Shown piece after piece: positions 1 to 7,686 of a stretch of 8,364 nt of DNA. Origin of the DNA: Endomicrobiia bacterium. GTDB taxonomy: Bacteria; Elusimicrobiota; Endomicrobiia; PHAN01. Numbering within the stretch: the stretch's first letter is position 1; each line of letters opens with the position of its first letter. Location of the stretch: assembly GCA_030018875.1 (NCBI GenBank), contig JASEHK010000056.1, positions 1 to 8,364 on the forward strand, written 5' to 3'. The notes under the pieces are model-generated. The model did no database searches. It worked only from the letters and a program-made list of their open reading frames with translations, and had not been told where the DNA came from. A program made the position numbers and the translations under genes.

Positions 1-3000
1 TTTTCAAGACGCAACGTCACACCCTCTTTGATGTCTTCGAGTTTAACGCGGCCGCTGAACTCGGCGATAATTGGTTTGTAATGAGGATCCCACTCGGCGA
101 GTTTTTCGCCTTTATCCACCGCTGTGTTCTTAACATACTTAACGTGCGCGCCGTAAGGAATCGAGAAGGCCTCTTTCCTGCGAGCGCCGAGCGAAGCGAC
201 GGCAACGAGCATTGTGGCGTCGCGGCTTATTACTATATAGTCGCCGACTCGCTCTTCCTTGACGTATTTGAGGTTTTGATATTCTATCTCGCCCGCGTCG
301 GTCGCGATAATCTCCGAGCGCTCGGATATTTTGCTGGCCGCGCCGCCGACGTGGAAGGTTCTTAATGTCAGTTGCGTTCCGGGCTCGCCTATGGACTGAG
401 CGGCTATGATGCCGACGGCGTCTCCGATTTCGCCGAGCTTGTTCGTGGCAAGGTTCTTGCCGTAGCACCTTGCGCAAACTCCGTGCTCTGACTCGCAGGT
501 CAGCACCGAGCGCGCGCGGATTTTTTCTATGCCGGATTCGGCGATCTTTTTGGCAATATCGGGTGTTATCATCGTGTCGCGCGACACAAGAACCCGCGCC
601 ATCAAAAGATCCGTGACGTTCTCCACCGGATAGCGGCCGACTATTCTTTCTTCCATCGTTTCTATGATTTCTTCGCCGCTCTTTAAGTTGCCCAAGGCGG
701 TGCCTTTTATCGTTCCGCAATCTTCCTGGGTAACGACAAGGGAATGCGCGACGTCCACAAGGCGCCTGGTGAGATATCCGGCCTCGGCGGTTTTGAGAGC
801 CGTGTCCGAAAGGCCTTTTCTTCCGCCGTGCGTGGATATGAAATATTCTAACACGTTTAAGCCCTCGCGGAAGTTCGAGATGATGGGCGTTTCTATGATT
901 TCGCCGCCCACGCCTTTTATTTTGCGCTGCGGACGGGCCATAAGCCCTCTTATGCCGGCAAGCTGTCTGACCTGCTGGCGGTTTCCGCGGGCTCCCGACT
1001 CGGCCATAAGATACACCGAGTTCACGCGCGGCTTGTCACTTGAAAACTTTTCTTCGCCCAGCTTTTTCATTTCGTCAAAAACTATATCGGAAATACGGTC
1101 GGTGGCGGTGCTCCATACGTCAAGGGTCTTTGAATATCTTTCGCCCTCGGTGATGAGTCCGCCCTGCGCCTGAGAAATGATGCTCTTTACCTTCTTTTGG
1201 GCTTCTTTTATTATCTCGTTTTTTCGCGCGGGCACAATCATTTGATCTATGGAAATGGAAACGCCCGATATAGTCGCGAAGCGGAAGCCGAGTTTTTTGA
1301 CTTCGTCGAGCACTCTGACCGTTTCGGACATTCCGAAACGCACGTAACAGTCGTCGAGAAGCTTCGATATTTCTTTTTTAGTCATTACTTTGTTGACGTA
1401 GCCGAAGCCCTCTGGCAATACGGAGTTGAATATTATCCTGCCGACGGTGGTATAATCCTTCCATGTCTCGGGGTTTTTGTTGGAGGTCGCCTCGGCCATA
1501 TCATTTATGCCCGCGACTTTAACTATCGCCTGAAGGTCGGCCTTTTTGCGCTGATAAAGTCCTATCACCTCGTCGGACGACGAGAAGCGCATCCCCTCGC
1601 CGAGCACGCCTTTTTTGGCCATAGTCAAATACGCGCAACCAAGAATCATATCCTGGCTGGGCACCGCTATGGGGCGGCCCGAGGCGGGAGAGAATATATT
1701 GTTGGTCGCCATCATAAGAACACGCGCTTCAATCTGCGCCTCTATCGAAAGGGGCACGTGGACGGCCATCTGGTCTCCGTCGAAGTCGGCGTTGAAGGCC
1801 GCGCAAGTCAAAGGATGAAGCTGTATGGCTTTGCCTTCTATGAGCAAGGGCTCGAAGGCCTGTATGCCCAGACGATGCAGCGTCGGAGCGCGGTTCAGAA
1901 GAACGAGACGGTCTTTGATAACGTTCTCGAGTATGCTCCAAACCAGCGGGTCGCCGGCTTCGAGCATTTTTCTTGAGGTCTTCTGGTGAACGTGTTTTTC
2001 TTTGAGGAGTTCTCTTAAGACGAACGGGTGAAATAAACTCAGCGCCATCTGTTTGGGCAGTCCGCACTGATTGAGTTTCAGGTCCGGCCCCACGACTATG
2101 ACGGAACGACCGGAATAGTCCACACGTTTTCCCAGCAGGTTCTGACGGAAACGCCCCTGTTTTCCGCGAAGGGCCTCGGAAAGAGATTTGAGAGGACGGC
2201 TGTTAGCGCCGGCCACTATCGGATGCGGACGCGATTCGTTGTCGAAGAGCGCGTCAACGGCTTCCTGCAGCAGGCGCTTTTCATTATTTATTATAACGGA
2301 CGGAGCGCGCAACTGCATCGTGTGTTTGAGACGATTGTTGCGGTTTATTATCCTTCTATAAAGGTCGTTAAGGTCGCTCGATGCGAAACGTCCGCCTTCC
2401 AGAGGAACCAAGGGTCTCAGGTCGGGAGGTATCACGGGGAGCGTGTTTAAGACCATCCACTCGGGACGGATGTTGGATCTCTTCAATCCCTCAATCACTC
2501 TGAGTCGTTTAATGTGTCTCGAACGGTCGGCCTCGGTGAGAAGATTGCCGGATTTCTCGACGAGATAATCTCTGCGCTCTTTTTTATCTTTGCGACTCTT
2601 TAGTTCGCGGAATATGTTGGGTATCTTTCTTTTCGCGGCGGGATTGGCCCTGAAAAGCTCGGCGAGTTCTTCCTTGCGTTTTTTCTCGACGCTGAGTTCG
2701 TCCCATTTATCGAGATATTCGTCTATCTCGTCTATGCGAACGCTCTTAAGCACCGCGCGGATACCGGTTATTTCCTTGTCGAGATCTATGACTTCAAGAA
2801 GTTTGCGGATGGGGTCGGAGCCGATATCGGCCTTAAGACGCGAACCGTATATCGAATAAAGTTCTTCGTATTCCGAAGTGGACATAACCTCGCGCGCCGA
2901 AACGATTTTTTTGCCTTTGTCCTCAAGGTCTTCCAACGCCACGTAGTGGGTGAAATAGACGACCTTGACCAAAGATTCCATCTTCATGTTAAGGACAAGG

Positions 3001-3380
3001 CCGATTCTCGACGGAGATTTCTTCAAAAACCATATGTGACTTACGGGATACGCCAGATCTATGTGGCCGAATCTCTCGCGGCGATACTTGGATTCTACGA
3101 CCTCGACGCCGCAGCGGTCGCATACGACGTTCTTATACCTTATGGTCTTATACTTGCCGCAGTGGCATTCAAGATTTCTGACCGGTCCGAATATCTTTTC
3201 GCAGAAAAGCCCGTCGCGCTCGGGCTTAAACGTCCGATAGTTAATGGTCTCGGGCTTCTTGACCTCGCCGTGCGACCACTCGTGTATCTGTTCCGGAGAC
3301 GCCACCGACAATTTCATTGCGTCGAACTGGTGGAAGTTAAGCGCGGTCTTTTGTTTTTTCTTTGATTTTAAAGGGAGCAT
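1..3380 (-). CDS. rpoC: DNA-directed RNA polymerase subunit beta' (3'-truncated by window edge)
   Basis: Catalytic beta' subunit of RNA polymerase, which with beta forms the active-site cleft and clamp. The frame opens at ATG 3380-3378 and stays open for 1126 codons to base 3. Seen in order: the N-terminal zinc site (C72, C74, C87, C90); the lid (PPDLRPLVPLEGGRF, from about 318); the sigma-binding clamp helices (about 336-381); the Mg-binding NADFDGD motif (530-536, bases 1773-1793) with D532, D534 and D536; the bridge helix (about 842-880); the second zinc site (C888, C962, C969, C972); and the trigger-loop start QLTLRTFHVGG (1003-1013) with H1010. The SI3-type insertion then begins and is cut by the window. 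Relative to E. coli, numbering runs +2 at the first zinc site and +72 at the active site, mostly from an extra helical-looking segment at about residues 214-280. Only 6 bases separate the start from the rpoB stop, so the two genes are cotranscribed and probably translationally coupled. No good Shine-Dalgarno is visible; the nearest GAGG (3395-3398) lies 14 bases upstream. The internal Met22 is rejected because conserved N-terminal sequence precedes it. Confidence 0.98.
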   Translation of the reverse strand, partial: MLPLKSKKKQKTALNFHQFDAMKLSVASPEQIHEWSHGEVKKPETINYRTFKPERDGLFCEKIFGPVRNLECHCGKYKTIRYKNVVCDRCGVEVVESKYRRERFGHIDLAYPVSHIWFLKKSPSRIGLVLNMKMESLVKVVYFTHYVALEDLEDKGKKIVSAREVMSTSEYEELYSIYGSRLKADIGSDPIRKLLEVIDLDKEITGIRAVLKSVRIDEIDEYLDKWDELSVEKKRKEELAELFRANPAAKRKIPNIFRELKSRKDKKERRDYLVEKSGNLLTEADRSRHIKRLRVIEGLKRSNIRPEWMVLNTLPVIPPDLRPLVPLEGGRFASSDLNDLYRRIINRNNRLKHTMQLRAPSVIINNEKRLLQEAVDALFDNESRPHPIVAGANSRPLKSLSEALRGKQGRFRQNLLGKRVDYSGRSVIVVGPDLKLNQCGLPKQMALSLFHPFVLRELLKEKHVHQKTSRKMLEAGDPLVWSILENVIKDRLVLLNRAPTLHRLGIQAFEPLLIEGKAIQLHPLTCAAFNADFDGDQMAVHVPLSIEAQIEARVLMMATNNIFSPASGRPIAVPSQDMILGCAYLTMAKKGVLGEGMRFSSSDEVIGLYQRKKADLQAIVKVAGINDMAEATSNKNPETWKDYTTVGRIIFNSVLPEGFGYVNKVMTKKEISKLLDDCYVRFGMSETVRVLDEVKKLGFRFATISGVSISIDQMIVPARKNEIIKEAQKKVKSIISQAQGGLITEGERYSKTLDVWSTATDRISDIVFDEMKKLGEEKFSSDKPRVNSVYLMAESGARGNRQQVRQLAGIRGLMARPQRKIKGVGGEIIETPIISNFREGLNVLEYFISTHGGRKGLSDTALKTAEAGYLTRRLVDVAHSLVVTQEDCGTIKGTALGNLKSGEEIIETMEERIVGRYPVENVTDLLMARVLVSRDTMITPDIAKKIAESGIEKIRARSVLTCESEHGVCARCYGKNLATNKLGEIGDAVGIIAAQSIGEPGTQLTLRTFHVGGAASKISERSEIIATDAGEIEYQNLKYVKEERVGDYIVISRDATMLVAVASLGARRKEAFSIPYGAHVKYVKNTAVDKGEKLAEWDPHYKPIIAEFSGRVKLEDIKEGVTLRLE

Positions 3381-3386
3381 GATTTC

Positions 3387-6300
3387 TTATTTGGCCTCGG
3401 CCTTTACGGCGCTCTTTGCGGAGGATTTTTCACCTTTGGAGGTTTCTTTTTTGGAGCTCAAAAGTTCGACATTCAGGCCGAGCGCCCTCATCTCGGACAC
3501 CAGCACCTTGAACGATTCCGGAACGCCGGGTTTTATCGGAGGGCGTCCCTCCATAATGGCCTTGAACATCTTTTCGCGGCCTTCCTCGTCGTCGGATTTT
3601 ATCGTGAGAAACTCCTGGAGCATATGCGCGGCGCCGTATGCCTCAAGCGCCCACACCTCCATTTCTCCGAGACGCTGCCCGCCCTGATGGGCCTTGCCGC
3701 CCAGAGGCTGTCTGGTGACGAGCGAATATGGTCCGGTCGAGCGGGCGTGCATTTTGTCCTCGACAAGGTGAATGAGCTTTATTATATACATGTAGCCTAT
3801 GGTCACTTTTTCAAGGAACGCCTCGCCGGTTCTTCCGTCGTAAAGCGTAATGCGCAGGTTTTCGTCGGGAAGATTTTTGGCGGGAACGCCTTTATTGACG
3901 AGAGCGTTTCTGACTGCTATTATCTCGTTGCGAACGTCATCCTCGGTAGCGCCGCAGAACACCGGCGTAATCATCTGGGTTTGGCTCATATAAGCGGCCC
4001 AGCCGAGCATCGCCTCCAACAACTGGCCGACGTTCATGCGCGAAGGTATGGACAAAGGAGAGAATATCACGTCAACAGGAGTGCCGTCGGGCATGCGCGG
4101 CATATCTTCGAGCGGAACTATTTTGGATATTACGCCTTTGTTGCCGTGGCGGCCGGCGAGTTTATCACCAACTTGCAGGCGGCGCTTTACGGCAACGTAT
4201 ACTTTCACTACTTTATTGACGGAAACCCCCATCTCGTCGCCTTTTTTGAGGTTTTCGCGGGACTTTTTGTATTCGTTCTCGATGCGGCCGAGCATATCTT
4301 TTTCTATTTTTTCTATTTTTTTGGCGTCGGCCTTCTTGGATTTCTTACGGTATTCTTTCATCACTTCTTTGATGAAGGCTCTGGCGGCCTCGTGGTCCTG
4401 CTTGATAAAATCAATCTGGTTCTCGTACTCTTTCTCGCTCATCTTCTCGCGGCGCACAAAAAGCCGCGTGCCGATGACCTTGCCCGCGACCCCGGGCGGC
4501 ACTCTTAAAGAGGCGTCCTGGGTAGTCTCGGATTTTTGGCCGAATAGAGCTTTTATCAGGCGCTCTTCGGGACCGACCTGCTGCTCGCCTTTCGGGGCCG
4601 TCTTGCCCACGAGAATATCTTCCTTCTCCACTTCGGCGCCAGTTCTTATGATGCCGTTGTCGTCGAGCTGCTGGAGATCTTCCGACGACGGGCCGGGAAT
4701 GTCGCGCGTTATTTCCTCGGGAGCCCCCTTGGTTTCGCGGGCCTCGCAGGTGAACTCCTGTATATGTATTGATGTGAGTATATCTTCGCGAACAAGTTTT
4801 TCGGAAACTATTATGGCGTCCTCAAAGTTATAGCCGTCCCACGGCATAAAGGCCACCAAAAGATTCTTGCCCAGCGCCAGTTGGCCTTGGGAGGTCGCCA
4901 TGCCATCGGCCAGAACCTCACCGACTCTGATACGGTCGCCCAAAGACACAAGCGGAATCTGATTTATGCAGGTATCCTGATTGGTGCGCTTATATTTGCT
5001 TAATACGTATTCGTCAACTTCTTTGTCGTCGGTATAAATGAGTATCCTGTCGGCGTCAACCCAAACGATTTCGCCGCCGCGTTTGGATATTACCATGACT
5101 CCCGAGTCGCGGGCGACTTTTTCGTCTATGCCTGTCGCCACCAACGGCGCCTCGGTCGTAAGAAGAGGCACCGCCTGACGCTGCATGTTCGAGCCCATAA
5201 GCGCCCGGTTCGCGTCGTCATGTTCAAGAAAAGGTATAAGCCCGGCCGAGACCGACACGACCTGAAGCGGCGATACGTCCACGTAATCTATTTTGTCGGG
5301 AGAGACTTCGGGATAATCGTCGAAGCGGCGCGTAATTATCTGCTGATTCAGGAGTTTGCCGTTTTTGTCCACGGGCTCGGTGGCCTGGGCAACGTAGAAC
5401 TCGTCTTCCGCGTCGGCAGTAAGATATTTTACCGCGTCGGTGACCTTGCTATTATCAACTTTTCGATACGGGGTTTCGAGCAATCCGTAATCGTTGACGC
5501 GGGAATACGCCGAAAGAGACACTATCAGGCCTATGTTCTCGCCTTCGGGAGTTTCTATCGGGCAGATTCTACCGTAATGCGTGTGATGAACGTCGCGAAC
5601 CTCGAAACCGGCGCGCTTTCTGTTCAATCCTCCGGGGCCCAGCGCCGACAGGCGTCGCTTATTGGTTATCTCGGCCAACGGATTTGTCTGCTCCAAAAAT
5701 TGCGACAACTGCCCCGTAGAGAAGAATTTTCTTATGTTATTGGTAAAGGGAATAGTGTTTATCAGAGAGCGCGGCGTCATCTGGGATTTATCTTTCGTGT
5801 TCATATGCTCTTTGATGTAGCGCGCCATCTGAATAAGGCCGACTCTTATCTGGTTCTCGAGTAACTCGCCGACGGGACGCACTCTTCTGTTTCCCAGATG
5901 GTCTATGTCGTCGGTGTCTCCGGATATCTGGTTGGAAAGGTTCATGAGATATTTTATCGCCGCGATTATGTCTTCTTTCGTAAGCGTGCGCCTGTCCTCG
6001 GACGGTATACGAAAATCTTTGACGGTTTTTTTGAGTTGCTCGAAAGTCGAGGCGAGTTTCTTGTTGATTTTATACCGTCCCACGCGGGTCAGATCGTACC
6101 TGCGCGGCTTGTCGCCGAAGATAAGATCGTCGAGGTATTTCTCGACGTGAGAGGGGACGATGAAGTCCTGGCTCTTCATTATTTTGTATATGTAATTCAG
6201 AGCGGTCTTTTTGTCTTTGGTCGGGTCTTTCTTAAGGGTGAGTATGAAGGCGGGATTTCTGTGGATGAAAACAGATTTTATTTTGCGCGACTTGAACAGA

Positions 6301-7127
6301 TCCAGCGTCTCTTTCTTGATGGCGAGGCGGTCGAGGTTCGAACCCTCGCGCACTATTTCGGCGACATCAAGCAACACCTCGCCCGTGGCCGTGTCAACGA
6401 CGTTGCGGGCAACGAACTTACCCATAAAGACGTCGTCGTCGGTATCGCCGATTTTGAGTTCCTCGGCGTCCTTGAATAGATTGAGCGTCTCCTCGTTGTT
6501 TTCGTACCCGAGCGCGCGAAGAAATATCGTGGCCAACACTCTTTTTCTGCGCTCGAGCTTTACATAAAGTATGTTGTTCTGGTCGAACTCCACCTCTATC
6601 CATGCGCCGCGGTACGGAATGATGCGCCCCACGTACATGAGCTTGCCGTAAATGGATATCTTCTGCTCCTCGTCCTCTTCAAAGACTATGCCGGGAGAGC
6701 GGTGTATCTGGCTAACGACAACCCTCTCGTCGCCGTTGACCACGAAAGACGCCGTATCAGTCATCAGCGGGAGATCGCCGAGATAAACTTCCTGTTCGGC
6801 TTTTTCTTTTACGCGCGCGCCGTCAAGGGCGGTCAGACGGAACGTGGCATAAAGAGGCGCGGCGTAAGTCATGTCGCGCTCTTTGGCTTCGTCGGGAGTT
6901 ACTTTGGGTTCTTTAAGTTCGTAGGATATGTAGTCGAGCCGGAGGGTGCCGTCCGCGTTTTCGATGGGGAATACTTCGTTAAAAATAGCCGAGAGGCCGC
7001 GACCAGTTCTGGACGACGCGCCGTCTTTTTCCAGAAGACGGGCGAACGATTTCCTCTGAACTTCCAAGAGCTGAGGTATTTCTATTATTGACTTGATCTT
7101 GGCGAAACTTTTCTTTTTAAGTTTCAT
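3387..7127 (-). CDS. rpoB: DNA-directed RNA polymerase subunit beta
   Basis: Beta subunit of RNA polymerase, 1246 residues; E. coli beta has 1342 and carries larger insertions. Seen in order: the N-terminal protrusion with the ERVVVSQIHRSPG motif (134-146); a lobe segment at about 233-290 resembling part of the E. coli SI1 insertion; the rifampicin region (471-496) followed by the PIETPEG motif; FMPWDGYNFED with E769 and D770; a lysine/glutamate-rich, probably coiled-coil segment (about 893-965) where E. coli has SI2; the active-site GDKLAGRHGNKG with K989 and K997; and the C-terminal PLGGKAHQGGQ segment (1141-1151) that packs against beta'. The last 23 residues form a Ser/Lys/Ala/Glu-rich tail, probably disordered. 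The start is set by the conserved MKLKKKSFAKIK opening. The 24 bases before the ATG contain no G, so there is no Shine-Dalgarno. The gene follows a 130-base spacer full of inverted repeats after rplL. The rifampicin pocket differs from E. coli at several positions (E479 for D516, N489 for H526). The gene is complete with no frameshift. Confidence 0.99.
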   Translation of the reverse strand: MKLKKKSFAKIKSIIEIPQLLEVQRKSFARLLEKDGASSRTGRGLSAIFNEVFPIENADGTLRLDYISYELKEPKVTPDEAKERDMTYAAPLYATFRLTALDGARVKEKAEQEVYLGDLPLMTDTASFVVNGDERVVVSQIHRSPGIVFEEDEEQKISIYGKLMYVGRIIPYRGAWIEVEFDQNNILYVKLERRKRVLATIFLRALGYENNEETLNLFKDAEELKIGDTDDDVFMGKFVARNVVDTATGEVLLDVAEIVREGSNLDRLAIKKETLDLFKSRKIKSVFIHRNPAFILTLKKDPTKDKKTALNYIYKIMKSQDFIVPSHVEKYLDDLIFGDKPRRYDLTRVGRYKINKKLASTFEQLKKTVKDFRIPSEDRRTLTKEDIIAAIKYLMNLSNQISGDTDDIDHLGNRRVRPVGELLENQIRVGLIQMARYIKEHMNTKDKSQMTPRSLINTIPFTNNIRKFFSTGQLSQFLEQTNPLAEITNKRRLSALGPGGLNRKRAGFEVRDVHHTHYGRICPIETPEGENIGLIVSLSAYSRVNDYGLLETPYRKVDNSKVTDAVKYLTADAEDEFYVAQATEPVDKNGKLLNQQIITRRFDDYPEVSPDKIDYVDVSPLQVVSVSAGLIPFLEHDDANRALMGSNMQRQAVPLLTTEAPLVATGIDEKVARDSGVMVISKRGGEIVWVDADRILIYTDDKEVDEYVLSKYKRTNQDTCINQIPLVSLGDRIRVGEVLADGMATSQGQLALGKNLLVAFMPWDGYNFEDAIIVSEKLVREDILTSIHIQEFTCEARETKGAPEEITRDIPGPSSEDLQQLDDNGIIRTGAEVEKEDILVGKTAPKGEQQVGPEERLIKALFGQKSETTQDASLRVPPGVAGKVIGTRLFVRREKMSEKEYENQIDFIKQDHEAARAFIKEVMKEYRKKSKKADAKKIEKIEKDMLGRIENEYKKSRENLKKGDEMGVSVNKVVKVYVAVKRRLQVGDKLAGRHGNKGVISKIVPLEDMPRMPDGTPVDVIFSPLSIPSRMNVGQLLEAMLGWAAYMSQTQMITPVFCGATEDDVRNEIIAVRNALVNKGVPAKNLPDENLRITLYDGRTGEAFLEKVTIGYMYIIKLIHLVEDKMHARSTGPYSLVTRQPLGGKAHQGGQRLGEMEVWALEAYGAAHMLQEFLTIKSDDEEGREKMFKAIMEGRPPIKPGVPESFKVLVSEMRALGLNVELLSSKKETSKGEKSSAKSAVKAEAK

Positions 7128-7134
7128 ATTTTAT

Positions 7135-7253
7135 TAGGATTAAGGATTAAGTCGTCCCGACGTAACGTCGGGACTTTAAGGATTAAGTTTTGTGTTTTTG
7201 CTTAATCCTTCATCCTTAATTCTTAATCCTTGCTTAATCCTTGCTTTATCCTT
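7135..7253. repeat. Inverted array of 10-bp repeats in the rplL-rpoB spacer
   Basis: This array fills most of the 130-base spacer between rplL and rpoB. On the plus strand AAGGATTAAG occurs at 7142-7151 and 7178-7187, with a one-mismatch copy at 7135-7144. Its exact reverse complement CTTAATCCTT occurs at 7201-7210, 7222-7231 and 7233-7242, with a one-mismatch copy at 7244-7253. The copies from 7222 on recur every 11 bases. In the minus-strand transcript, three exact AAGGATTAAG units come first and two exact CTTAATCCTT units follow, so six different 10-bp helices are possible; the nearest pair encloses a 13-base loop. The sequence is low in GC, unlike the genes on either side. No promoter and no U-tract terminator was found in it. 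A role in transcript structure or processing is inference; it may equally be a lineage-specific dispersed intergenic repeat. Confidence 0.85.
7154..7174 (-). promoter_or_regulatory. Near-perfect palindrome / hairpin upstream of rpoB
   Basis: Arms GTCCCGACGT and ACGTCGGGAC are separated by a single base, giving a 10-bp perfect inverted repeat. As RNA it would form a stem of about 8 bp with a small loop. It sits between two copies of the 10-bp repeat, 27 bases before the rpoB start. In the direction of transcription it is followed by GACTTAATCC, with no run of U, so it is not an intrinsic terminator. It could be an RNase III or attenuation structure, a protein-binding palindrome in DNA, or part of a dispersed repeat; the sequence alone does not decide. 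Confidence 0.6.
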
Positions 7254-7257
7254 TACT

Positions 7258-7647
7258 TTACTTCAATTCGACGGTCGCGCCGGCTTCGGAAAGCTTTTTC
7301 TTGAGCTCTTCGGCCTGCTCTTTGTTCACTCCTTCTTTGACGGACTTGGGAGCCGCTTCGACGAGATCTTTGGCTTCTTTAAGCCCGAGTCCCGTAACCT
7401 CTCTGACGACTTTGATGACCTGAATTTTGTTGGCGCCGGCAGCGGCCAGAACCACGTTAAACTCGGTCTGCTCTTCCTGTGCGGCGGCCGAACCCGATGC
7501 GGCGCCCGCCGAGGGAGCCGCGGCAAAGGCGGCGGCCGATATTCCGAATTTTTCCTCTAAAGCCTTAACAAGCTCCGCGAGATCGAGCACGCTCATCTTC
7601 GATATGGCCTCGACCATCGCGTCCTTTCCGTTAAGATTACCGCTCAT
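7258..7647 (-). CDS. rplL: 50S ribosomal protein L7/L12
   Basis: Multicopy stalk protein of the large ribosomal subunit that binds L10 and recruits the GTPase factors (EF-Tu, EF-G, IF2, RF3). It has 129 residues, close to the usual 120-130. The N-terminal dimerisation / L10-binding helices lie at about 8-38 (MSVLDLAELVKALEEKFGIS), followed by an Ala-rich flexible hinge (about 38-58) and a C-terminal factor-binding domain (about 61-129). That domain carries the family motif KIQVIKVVREVTGLGLKEAK (74-93) and ends EAGATVELK. The start ATG is supported by a strong GGAGG seven bases upstream. It is the only gene here with a strong ribosome-binding site, which fits the need for several L12 copies per L10. 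It lies 81 bases after rplJ and 130 bases before rpoB. Confidence 0.98.
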   Translation of the reverse strand: MSGNLNGKDAMVEAISKMSVLDLAELVKALEEKFGISAAAFAAAPSAGAASGSAAAQEEQTEFNVVLAAAGANKIQVIKVVREVTGLGLKEAKDLVEAAPKSVKEGVNKEQAEELKKKLSEAGATVELK

Positions 7648-7654
7648 CTTGATA

Positions 7655-7659
7655 CCTCC
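7655..7659 (-). promoter_or_regulatory. Shine-Dalgarno sequence of rplL
   Basis: GGAGG on the minus strand, with a 7-base spacer to the rplL ATG. It shows that the organism uses the usual anti-Shine-Dalgarno interaction, which makes the weak or absent sites of rplJ, rpoB and rpoC stand out. Confidence 0.85.
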
Positions 7660-7686
7660 GGTAGAGTTTTCTTTATGATTTTTAAG

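Noticed and set aside
3315..3317. Alternative rpoC start at Met22
   Set aside because: The preceding residues, including NFHQFDAMKL, match the conserved beta' N-terminus, and the ATG at 3380 is ideally placed after the rpoB stop.
1197..4508. Long open frames on the plus strand, including about 259 codons at 1197-1976 and 294 codons at 3624-4508
   Set aside because: They lie wholly opposite rpoC and rpoB, which are conserved to single-residue level; their products show no family motifs and arise from the codon bias of the real genes.
7154..7174. Intrinsic terminator between rplL and rpoB
   Set aside because: The stem is good, but neither strand has a following run of T; on the transcribed strand the next bases are GACTTAATCC.
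7135..7253. CRISPR-like array
   Set aside because: Repeat units are only 10 bases, occur in both orientations and are spaced 0-1 or about a dozen bases apart with no spacer-sized unique sequences.
7128..7257. A separate promoter for rpoBC in the rplL-rpoB spacer
   Set aside because: No convincing -35/-10 pair at proper spacing was found; the AT-rich character comes from the repeats.
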